This document shows positions 21,301 to 31,299 of a stretch of 64,000 bases of DNA, piece after piece. This stretch comes from Phialocephala subalpina. Taxonomy: Eukaryota; Ascomycota; Leotiomycetes; Helotiales; Mollisiaceae. The notes beneath the pieces are model-generated. The model worked only from the letters and a program-made list of their open reading frames with translations, made no database searches and was not told the DNA's origin. The stretch is from NCBI GenBank assembly GCA_900073065.1, contig FJOG01000008.1:872985-936984 (forward strand), given 5' to 3'. Made by a program: the position numbers and the translations under genes. Each line of letters begins with the position of its first letter. Positions within the stretch are counted from its first letter, which is position 1.

Positions 21301-23697
21301 AAAGTGGAAAGATACTACGCGCTATTACGACGAGCCTACGAGATCATTCGAGACGAGCTATTTAGCGAGCAAGTTGACAAGGAAATTGTTCTGCAGATGG
21401 CAGTTAAAGCTGTCAACGACTCCGCTGGACTTAATAGTATCGTATTTACGCTACTAGTCTTTAGAGCGTATCCTCGGATGACTAGTGAGGACGCGCTATC
21501 ACTATCAGTTATTAAGAGAGCTGAGGCAATTCGCATGGCTACGAAGGAAGTGCGCCGTCTTTATATTGAACGATAAGTTACCGACGCGCTCGCTCTGCGA
21601 AACGGTCCAAACACTAAGTCTACGCTAGACCTACTAATCCTATCGAACGTACGCGTTTGGCGTGAGAAAGGTGGGTAGAAGGGGCCATATAAGCTACTGG
21701 CAACCAGCGGCGAGATATGCACGGTCGATATGCCTTACGGACCGATAAACTTCCGATCTACGATTGTTAAGCCGTACTATTAAGAGTATGAGCAGGACGA
21801 CAATAACGAGATCTCTAGAGTTTTCCCGCCGGAACAAGTAAAGGGAGAAGAGCCACTAGTTGAGCGCCGCGGCAGAGGACGACTAAGAGGGTCGCACAAT
21901 AAGAAAGGCACACTTAATAAGGAAGTGCGTCGAGGCAATCGCCACAACTTTGCGGAAAATAGCGATAGCGAGGACTTCGACGACGTATTTATTATTGATA
22001 CCGAAAGAGACGGTGTTTCTATGACCTTTATAACAAATAAAGAGAAGGCTGATATAGAGCTCTCGTTAAAGTTACGGAACGAGGGTAAAATCACTACTCC
22101 CGGAGCACCGTTCGAAGCTTCGCAAAAGCAAGAAATGGACGGATTAATTGTTAGAGGAGTTTTTAATCTCATCGAATTCGACCCCGCTAAGTACGCTGGC
22201 GTTCGGATTTTCAACTCAAGACTAGTCAACGAGATTAAGGGTAAAGCCACCAATAGCCCTTACGAGAAATCCAGACTAATTATTCAAGGATATAACGACG
22301 AAAGAAAAGAGGTAATCTTTACGCAATCTCCAATAATCCAAAGAGCAAGTCAACGAGTTATTGTAGCGCTAGTACCAACTTTGGCTTAACTTCCCGATAG
22401 AGAGATTGGAATGTGGCTTCGCGATATTACTCAAGCTTATACGCAGTCTACGACAAATATCCAACGACTTATATTAGCGCGACTTCCAAAAGAGGTTCGT
22501 AATCTACACTTACTAAGCACGATTATGGTGATTTTGAAGCCGTTATATGGCTTTGCCGAGGCCGGAACACATTGGTGGGCTACGTATCACAAGCACCATC
22601 AAGAGAAGCTGTCTATGGTTACGTCTACGTACGACCCCTGCTTCCTGATTACGACTACGAAGGACGCGTTTGGGGTTGTTGGGATGTAAACAGACGATAC
22701 GCTTATTTTAGTAGACAAGGAATTCTCGAATCTTGAGCAGAACGAACTCACTAAAGCTAAGTTCTTGGCTAAGTCGAAGGAGGCCTTAGCACCGGAAACC
22801 CCGTTGATCTTTAACGGTTGTATCTTGACTAAATGCGGAGATACGGTCGAATTACGGCAAAAAGAGCAAAGTAAGAAGATTAAATTGATCGATATTAAGT
22901 CTACGAACTTTTAAGACGAGTATCGAGAGTAACGTGCTCGAGGAGCTTATATCGCCATAATCTGCCAATTAGAGGCCGTGTTCGATTTGTCTATTGCTGC
23001 GCAACACCAAAATCCAATTAAAGAAGAGGTCGTCGCGCTAAATAAGAGATTGGAGTAGCAGATTAAGAATCTCGACCGAGGACTTAAGTATATCGCACTA
23101 AACTTATCTATAGCAAAACTCTTCGTTTTCGTCGATAAATCGTTCGCAAACAACAAAAATTTTAACTCTTAAATTAAATATGAAATCATTCTCGCGAACG
23201 AAAGCCAATTAAACAATGAAAAGTTCGAGATCAAAAGAAACTTTATTTACTACAATTCGACCAAAAGCAAAAGAGTTACTAAAAGCGTATTAGCTTTAGA
23301 GATATACGGTATAGTAAGAGGAGTTGATATGGCAATTGTAATTAGGACTACTATTAATATGATCACAAAGCAACTTAGCCTCCCGAAGATCACGATAATC
23401 GTTTGCACGGACTCTTACTCGCTGTACGAGTGCTTAATTAAGTTGGGAACAACAAAGGAAAAGCGCCTCATAATCGATATTATAGCTCTCCGCTAATCGT
23501 ATGAGCGTAGGGAGTTGCAAGAGATTCGATGGATTAATAGTTAAAACAACTCGGCCGACGCGATAACGAAATCCACTCCTAATAAAGCTCTTGAGAAGTT
23601 CCTAGATACCAACTATTTCAAGGTACGAATGGAAGGATAAGTAAAGAGAGGAGAATAACGCGGTAAGAAGTAATAGAGAATAGAAGTGGAAAAGTGA
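18390..23697 (+). pseudogene. copia gag-pol pseudogene
   Basis: A Gag-like region (about 18400-19720) includes LSKELKKLIYNNECYKW-type residues and a repetitive Pro/Gln stretch. A protease-like block follows at about 20390-20760 (ILNSGAIGV, where fungal copias have a DTGAA-like site; then LALQKLDTRVKLDTSTAGAY, IRFGKGT and CIQDMDAMGIKL). Integrase runs about 20810-21780: LRQLHRRFGHL with the zinc-site His residues, HYCQMH, IDVLHLDN, and YNSVGKVERYYALLRRAYE. Reverse transcriptase runs about 21925-22720 (MWLRDITQAYTQS; active-site pair in QTDD at 22687-22698 instead of YVDD). RNase H is at about 22960-23697 (IICTDSYSLYECL, INSQNNSADAITK). It ends at TGA 23695-23697. Multiple stops make it inactive. 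The segment 21925-22389 is open for 154 codons. Confidence 0.9.
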
Positions 23698-23923
23698 TTT
23701 TTGCGTTGTATTTTCGATGTTTTTGAACGATATTATTGTTTAATCGGTCAAACTAAAAATAGGGGAAATCCCCCCTATTTTAGCCTAATATTTGAGGCAC
23801 GAAACCGGAATATCAGCGAGTTTTACGTATTAACGGCATACGGTAAAAGAGGAGGATAAACGCGATGGTCTAATGAGATTGGTTATACTGGGAGGCTTCT
23901 TTCCATAAAGAAAGAACTGCTAG

Positions 23924-24125
23924 TGTAGGTATAATAAAGTAGTCACGTGTAGCACTAGGCTGCACTAGTACTAGCGCGGGACGAGCCAGAGTTAGAGGAT
24001 ATAACTCTCTAACTCTACGCTCTACTTTTCCTATAAATACAACTAATTTACAAGCATACTAAGACTGAGACTCTTACGTGCTTCTAGCTTATTATATGTA
24101 ATAAGTATCCCTGGTGATACCAACA
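23924..24125 (+). repeat. copia 3' LTR
   Basis: It starts TGTAGGTATAATAAAG and ends ATACCAACA, keeping the canonical TG...CA ends. It is preceded by a purine-rich stretch (about 23895-23915) that could act as the polypurine tract. Confidence 0.94.
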
Positions 24126-24130
24126 TTTTA

Positions 24131-27100
24131 CTTTTAAATTTCCGAAGCGTATAATAGAATAAGATAAATAGTTTCAAGTAAAATTAATCGCGTTTTATAA
24201 TTACGTTTTAAACGATTTAATTCTATTAGTAATTTTTACTTTATATAAATATAAAGTGATAATAAGAAATTAGGTAATTAAAAATATAATCTCGAAAAAA
24301 ATATTTAGTTATATTTATATAATTATATATATATACACGGGAAAAGTTATAATAACTAAAGAACTTTGGTAAACTTTATAGAATTCAAATAAAATAAATA
24401 AATAAATTTTTATAATTAAGAATTTCTTTGATATTAAATATATATATAAATCTTTTTAAAAATTATTAGGATTGATAATAATAATAGAAATACTTCGCAA
24501 TATTTTTTTTAAATTTATTACGAATTTATTTATAATACAATCGAAAAAGTACATTTAAAGAGAATTAAATATTTGGTATTATATTAACTTGAAATAAACA
24601 CGTATTATTAATCTCTTGAATAATATTTAGAAATTGAAATCGGATAATATTATCGATAAATATATACTTTTTAATTTGCTTTCGATAAATATATTCCAAT
24701 TTTTGTTTATATTAAAAACGTTTAAAAAAAACTCGTATTATTCTCTTCGTACAAATCTTTAAAAAGATTATATTTCTTTACGAGAAAAGTATTATTTATT
24801 GCGATATAAAACTTATTAATTTTATTGTGTAATTTTATAATTTTCTTTTAATTTAAATTATTAATTTCGGATTTACGATAATTGAAACCAAAATTCTATA
24901 CGATTAATTAAAAACAATATTTTATTTAATATTTAAATAGCGAGAAAACGAATATTATAAACTTGAGATCGATTATTAGGTTTATACTTTAATTAATTTA
25001 CAATTCCTTGATTATACTTTATTGAATATATAATCGAATATACGAATTATAAAACAAGTAAATAAAACGGATTTCAATAAAATTCACAAATAGTTTAATA
25101 TGAAACTCGTTTAATTTCTAGTGGTTTACTATAAAACTATATTTCAATAAGTATTAGAAAATCGAATAACGGCTAATAATACTTTATATTATCCTTTTAC
25201 TTAATATCGAGAAAAAAGTATTACTAATAAATAAACGCTTATTGAATAGAATCCAATTTATTAATAATCACGTTTTTTACTCTTTATTATTTCTATTAAT
25301 AATATATAATAAATTCGAGAAAATAGAATTTCATTAATAATTAGCGAAAGTTTTAATATTATATATATTAAATTTTTACGATTAAAACTATTTATTACAA
25401 AACTAAAATCCATTCTTTACTAATTAATAATTTAAAGAATATTAAAAGGAAATATATATTAATTATATTAATATATAATTTATATATTTATAATTTATAA
25501 TATTCTTCAAATCAATTTATCGTATATCCTTATCAAAAGTTTTTATAATAGTTTTATATATACTAAATATAATAATAATAAATAGTATTATTCGCAAAAA
25601 ATATAAAGTAAAACTATTATTAATACTAAATTCTTTTCCTTTCAAATAAAGTAAAAACATTAAAAAGTACAAGTATATTTCAATTATTTATTATTTATCG
25701 ATATTTAATATAATTTTATTCTTATGATTTTTAAATGGATTAATAATATTTAAATAATAAAAATTGAGATAACGAATTTCGTAAGAAAATATAAAGAGAA
25801 TCGCAAGGAATTTCGAACTTCTTATAGTATTTATTCTTTTTCTCAAGTTCGCTATTTGATTCCAAAACCATTTTTATTTATTATTTTGAATTGGTCGATA
25901 AATACTAAGTATATTATTAGTTCTTATAATCGTTTGCGTTTTCGATCCTTTATTTTTAGAAATATTAACGAGTTTTATCGAAACCTTGAATTAGTTATAA
26001 AGTATAAATAGTAAAAGAAAAATAATATACTTTATTCTTAGAAATATATATTAATTAGAAAAAGGAAATACTTTAATTTGGTATTTATATTTTTAATTCG
26101 ATCCGCGGCTTTTTATATTTTCTAAATATACGCTTTTACGAGAAAATGATTATAATCGTTTCTTTTTAATACTTTAAAATTGCTTTTTTTAATAATAAGA
26201 ATTATTACTCAATTTTTTAAAACGTTTGATTTTATTTAATAAAAAGTTATATTAATTAAAAAGAAAAAAATGAATTTATATTATTATTTAATATAAAACA
26301 ATTAAAAATAAATAAAAGAATATAAGAATATAAAATAAAACAAAATAAAAATAATAAAAATAATTGCATTAAAATATTTTAATAATAATAATAATTATTT
26401 TTATTATTTCATAAATATAATATTTTTTTTTCGAATTATTTATATATAAACCTATTAAAAAAAAGTAAAAATCAAATTGAATTTGATTAATATTAATATT
26501 AATTTAATAAAAAAAAAAGAAAAATTGGGATTATAAAAGAATTATAGCTTTAGAATATTATTTAGCGTTATATTAAATAAAAATATTAAATCGAAAATAT
26601 TTTAATATTTTAATTAATTTTACGAGAAAAATACTTTTATACTTTAAAAATTTATTATTTCGAGGAAAATACTACATATAATCGTACTCTCAAATATCTT
26701 TAAAACTATAATCGTTATCTTTCGTTAATTATTATAATATTTAACGAAATCAATTATCCAATAGAATTTAATTTAAAAAATATTATTTTTTAAAGAAATT
26801 CAAATATAATATACTTTAATAAATCTTTATAAACTATTATCAAATTTTTTTATAAAAAAGCGAACAAAAATAATATTACGATCGAAAAGATAATATATAA
26901 TCGATTTAGCGAATATAATGGATATAAAAAACTTTTGTAATATTATAAATTTTACGAATTAGAAATCCGTTTTGAATTTGCTTATAATAGTAATCTTCGA
27001 TTTTTTTTTTAAAGAAATATATAAAGAATATTAATATCAAATAATAGTTTCGTTAAACCAAGCAAATTATAAACGTATTCCGTTTTATTCATTTAATAAA

Positions 27101-27720
27101 TATCATTTATAGAAATATAATATACAATAATATACTATTGAATAAATAATTTAATATTAAATTATTTAACTTTGAAAAATCTTCGATAAATGAATTCTTT
27201 TTTCTTATCGTAATAATAATCAATTATTAAAGTTTTAAATCGACTTTATTTATTCAAGAAAATATATTTGTATTAAGTTTTACTTTATATAAGATTATAA
27301 TAAAATACGTTCCTTATTATAAACTTTTTGAGAAAAAAATTAAAATTTAATATTTAAAAAACGGATTTCTTAAAATAAAATTTCTTAGATTAATTGAAGA
27401 TATTATTACGTATTATTAATATAATCGATATAATAGTTTTAATATTATTATTACAAATATTAAAAGTATATATACGCCAAATAATAATTGAATTATAATT
27501 AATAATTGAATTATTTATAATAATCCAATAATAAAAATTTCTATTAATAAATCCCATTATAATTCCTTTCCAAAACTCGATTTTTATTACGATTATAACC
27601 ATCGAAATTATAGCGGTTCTACTTAATACAAGGTTAGTATATCGTTAAAATAGGTTTCAAAAATAAATATACCAAAAAAATCTTCTAATTAATAAGCAAA
27701 TCCGATTTCAAGCTTAAGAA
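24131..27720. other. AT-rich RIP-degraded DNA, no gene
   Basis: This is the continuation of the host DNA interrupted by the copia element. It is extremely A+T-rich with long A and T runs and with CpA/TpG scarce. No recognisable protein, LTR or terminal repeat was found on either strand. Open frames are few and short (for example 70 codons at 27390-27602 on -, all AT-codon residues). Confidence 0.8.
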
Positions 27721-27890
27721 AAATATTGTAAAGGGGTAAACCTCTTGGAGTCAATTCTAGTGTCTGCGAACCACGTAGAAAGCTACCTAAAGAACTAAGA
27801 TACAAGATGCTAGATCTCTTAATATATCCTTACCAAACCACGTGATACACCGCCCTGCCATTCTGCCCTGCCACACTACGTATAATATAA
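27721..27890. other. short GC-balanced island in AT-rich DNA, unidentified
   Basis: About 170 bp of balanced sequence begins near TTGTAAAGGGGTAAACC and ends at ACACTACGTA, with sharp edges on both sides. It contains a CACGTG and the near-repeat CTGCCATTCTGCCCTGCC. It does not match the three LTR types delimited in this window. It may be a solo LTR or a remnant of an unrelated insertion. Confidence 0.35.
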
Positions 27891-28534
27891 ATTACGTTAT
27901 ATATTATATAAAGTAATTAGAAGAAAAGAATATTAAATACTTTTCTAATAATTAGTATAAATAGTAAAATAATATTTGATTAATAGTAATATACGATTTG
28001 AGGCCTAATTAAAAAGGCTTTTTAATTGAAGGCTTATAATCGCTTTTTTATTGAAGTTGGTTTAAGAGAGTCTAAATTATATAAGAAATTAATAACGTTT
28101 AAATTACCGATATCATTTATAATAATAAATTTATTTTAGTAAGTATTTTCGCTTTTATATTATTTTTATTAGAGATTACTTTAGATTTATATTATTAATT
28201 TATTATTAATATTATATTAAATTCTTTTCGGGATAATTTATAATAAACCAAAAAGCGGGATTTTTATATAATACTAAGTAAATTCCGTAATAGCGAAGCG
28301 ATTAATCCCCGAGATAAAATTTATATTTTATTAAGTATATTTTTAGATATATGTGATATTAGTCTTTTGAAAGTAAATTATAGAAAAGATTTTTAAGATA
28401 TTGTTTTTAATATTACTTTATTCTTATTTAATTTTAATGGGTTAAATACTCGCTATTTCTTTGATTGGATATTGCTAAAGTTCTTAGGAAATTTGGAAAA
28501 GCTTTTTATTAAAGTATTTAAGTGTGCAATAAAT
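27891..28534. other. AT-rich DNA, no gene
   Basis: Degraded AT-rich sequence leads up to the ankyrin fragment. Nothing is recognised. Confidence 0.7.
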
Positions 28535-28954
28535 ACTGGACACGAGTGGGCTATATAGGAGGGCCACGGGGCGGTCCTCAAACCACTGCTCGAGAAAGGC
28601 GCAAGGCTCGAGACCAAGAATCGCAGTAGTCAAACGCCGCTGTTATAGGCTGCCGGGAGTGGGCACGAGGCGGTCGTCAAGCTGCTGCTCGAGGAAGGCG
28701 CGGAGCTCGAGACCAAGGATCGCTTTGATGGTCAGACGCCGCTATCATGGGCTGCCGGGAGTGGGCACGAGGCGGTCGTCAAGCTGCTGCTCTCGAGGGC
28801 GCGAGAGAGGGAAGTAGTGGGCAACACGATACCGGAGAACATGGCGGAGGCGGAGAAGAGGTTAGAAGAGCTCAGCGAAGCAACGATAAAAGATGTGGAG
28901 GGAAATCAGGAGGATTCGAGCTCGTCATGGGCGATACGATGTGAGGAGGTGTAG
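28535..28954 (+). pseudogene. ankyrin-repeat fragment of an NLR-type or similar protein
   Basis: About three ankyrin repeats read in one + frame: GHGAVLKPLLEKGARLETKN, then GHEAVVKLLLEEGAELETKD, then GHEAVVKLLLSRAREREV, with TPL starts between them. A C-terminal tail (NMAEAEKRLEELSEATI) follows, ending at TAG 28952-28954. Two in-frame TAG stops interrupt it (about 28555 and 28648). One of them replaces the Trp of the TPLSWAAGSGHE pattern seen in the next repeat. Repeats two and three are almost identical at nucleotide level, as in the rapidly evolving repeat domains of fungal NLRs. The 5' end is cut off by AT-rich DNA, so the N-terminal effector and NACHT parts are missing. NLR membership is inference from the repeats. 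Confidence 0.72.
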
Positions 28955-29469
28955 TTCTCGGCAGAGTGGAGAAGCTACACGTGATTGTGATCAACCTAGC
29001 GCACCGCTAAAGAGCTTCTAAAACATTCCACGGAAAGCAGCAAAAGCACGTGATCTTAAGATTTTGGCGGGGGGGAAAAAGCGCGGCCAAAAAACCTCTC
29101 GCTACTTCGTTCCTCAAGGCACTGAGATCTGGTGCCAAACGATTCTAAAAGATACTAGAAACCGAGTAATAGCTTTTCATTACTATAAGGACAACAGCTT
29201 CCCTAAGACCTTCTATAAAATAGAGATAAGAAGAAAAATATATTATATATTTTAACGCAATTATAACTAATATACTTCTATTACTATAAATTCAACGAAT
29301 AGTAAGCACGACTTATATGAGCTTCGGCCCTTTCTTGAAATCAAGAATAGAAAGTCTCCCCGACAAATGCCTTAATGCAATACTATTATTCCAAACAGCT
29401 GTAGAAGTTACTCGATAGTTTAGAGGAAGCCAAAGAATCTTTATATCGTCTTCTACTACCCATTTATCC
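28955..29469. other. unassigned, mixed composition
   Basis: The first half is gene-like in composition and contains CACGTG twice and a G run (about 29065-29073). A 63-codon frame at 29064-29255 (MAGGKKRGQKTSRYFVPQ...) runs into AT-rich sequence and is not recognised. From about 29260 it grades into degraded DNA before the WD40 fragment. Confidence 0.4.
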
Positions 29470-29927
29470 AAGGCAGATAAAACCCGTAGCTTGTCGTCGG
29501 GGGAGAAGGCGACTGACTAGACCGAGTGTGAGTGGCCCTCGAGCGTCTGTAGCGGCGCCCCTGTAGCCGCGTCCCAGAGCCGTATATTGTAGTCGTTTGA
29601 GCCTGAGACCACTTGCTTGCCGTCAGGGGAGAAGGCGACTGACTAGACCCAGTGTGAATGGCCCTCGAGCGTCTGTAGTGGCGCCCTTGTAGCCGCGTCC
29701 CAGAGCCGTACGGTCTTGTCGCTCGAGCCTGAGACTACCCGCTTGCCGTTAGGGGAAAAGGCGACTGACCAGACCGAGTGTGAATGGCCTTTGAGCGTTT
29801 GCAGCGGCGCCCCTGTAACCGCGTCCCAGAGCCGCATAGTCTTGTCGTCCGAGCCAGAGACCACCTGCTTGCCGTTAGGTGAGAAGGCTACTGAGTAGAC
29901 CGAATTAGAATGGCCCTCGAGCGTCTA
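29470..29927 (-). pseudogene. WD40-repeat fragment of a NACHT-WD40 (HET-E/HET-D-like) NLR
   Basis: Three full WD40 repeats and part of a fourth read in one - frame, with an exact period of 126 nt (42 residues). Each follows LEGHSxxVxSVAFSPxGK, VVSGSxDxxxRLWDAxT and APLQT. The repeats are close to identical, with differences concentrated at a few positions, the pattern of WD repeats in fungal incompatibility NLRs such as HET-E and HET-D. Two repeats carry TAG in place of the Trp in VWSVAFSP, the change expected from G-to-A. After the last repeat (about 29470) the sequence loses the pattern. The NACHT domain and effector that should lie upstream on the - strand (above 29940) are absent. This is a non-functional remnant. 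Confidence 0.85.
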
Positions 29928-29940
29928 CTATAAGGCATCC

Positions 29941-30557
29941 CAATGCTTTAGGACTTTGGGTCTCTTTTGGATCTAAGACGGAATACACTTTTTAAACGTT
30001 ACTCGAATTATACTTTGTACTGGGGTAAAGATAAGCGCTAAACAATATAATTGAAGAGGCGTTTACTTAATTACTAGTGTATTATATAAGGCGAACTTCT
30101 TTACGTCGTAAACAAACGCGTATAAATGCAAATATTTCTTAGCCTTTTTATATTAGTTATAATCTTCTAATAATATTAAGGAGAGGATAAAAATTGACTT
30201 TAAATTAATTTTTAAGCTTTTTAATCGTAATTATACTATTTAATAAGCTTTTTATCAAATTAAATACCTCGAGCTAATATAGAAAACTATGGTATAAAAG
30301 GCTATAAATTGAGCTACTATTTTAGAAGTCTTCGATTTTTTCCTTAGAAATATAGTAATCGAATAAATAATTAATCCAATAAAGATAAGAGTACCGTATT
30401 ACGACTAATGGATTTAGTTCGAGTAACGTAATTTGATTGATCGAAATTTCGAGAGTACGTAAACTATAGATATCACGTTACACTATTCGGGATATGGCTT
30501 ATAACGATCGCGAGAATATAATATAATATATAGTTTTTACTCTATAAAAATAAATCT
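29941..30557. other. unassigned, degraded DNA
   Basis: AT-rich sequence with moderate CpG content lies between the WD40 remnant and the first gypsy LTR. No open frame or known motif was found. It may include the decayed upstream part of the NLR gene, but nothing in the translation supports this. Confidence 0.5.
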
Positions 30558-30562
30558 CGTTT

Positions 30563-30755
30563 TGTCACGAATCCAAAGTCCTAAGCGCAAGAGTATTGCT
30601 AGAAGGCTGGTTCTATTAAAACCAAACTAAACTAGGGGAAGAAGAGAGAGTTCGAGGGCAAGCCCTCGATAATATCTAACTATTTTGCCGCGTTACACTG
30701 CCTACGTTAGCACGTGATCACGTGGTTAGTCTCGAGCCGAGACTAAGCCGTAATA
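30563..30755 (-). repeat. Gypsy-1 LTR (3' copy in element orientation)
   Basis: It starts TGTCACGAATCC and ends GCCGTAATA; the end corresponds to GCCGTGACA in the other copy after two RIP-like changes. It contains the 14-bp palindrome CACGTGATCACGTG at 30711-30724. Confidence 0.94.
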
Positions 30756-31299
30756 TTACTCCCCCCTCCGGAATAAGCTTATCTCTAAGCTTGAATTGAC
30801 TTTTCTCCGTAGTAAACCCTTATATTTTATACAACTTTAATATTTACAGAAAAATTTTACTCTATATTTAAATCACTCTATAAGTTTCCTATCGTTTGGC
30901 TTAACTTTTGGCGAGATCTTTTGCTTAGTATATTACAACTAATAATCGAGGTTCTTTAGCGGTCTCGAAAGGTTAAAGTAAGCGTCGTGAAACTTCTGTA
31001 AAGCTAAAGGACTATAATTGAAAAAAGAGGCCGTATATTACGTCGGATTTTCATCGTAACCCTTTTACTTTACTTTATATTGCAATTTGCAGTAATACAA
31101 TCTCGTAACTATAATCTCTTTTACTTCGTACTCGATTTTTCCATCGATATTTTCTCTTTCGAGTTCTTTATTGATTTGTTCGAAGAGAGAATTCATTATT
31201 GCTTTTCGAAGTTTGCTTACGTGAAAAACAGGGTAGATTTAACTAAAATATCCAAATAAATCGAGCTTATAAAAGGTACTAATTATTTCGAGAACTTTA

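Larger units (their letters stand above)
17765..24125 (+). mobile_element. full-length, inactive Ty1/copia LTR retrotransposon
   Basis: The 6361-bp element has two 202-bp LTRs (17765-17966 and 23924-24125) and a perfect 5-bp target duplication TTTTA (17760-17764 and 24126-24130). The internal region on + reads gag, protease, integrase, reverse transcriptase, RNase H, the copia order. In-frame stops are TAG or TAA where CAG or CAA is expected. It inserted into DNA that is now AT-rich. Its own composition is far less degraded than its surroundings, so it is probably younger than the host block. Confidence 0.95.

Noticed and set aside
21780..22253. 157-codon - frame in the copia element
   Set aside because: It is the antisense shadow of the integrase/RT junction coding sequence, which is clearly on +.
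29716..29898. 60-codon + frame at the WD40 repeats
   Set aside because: It is the complement of WD40 coding sequence on -. The repeats make a shadow frame with its own periodicity.
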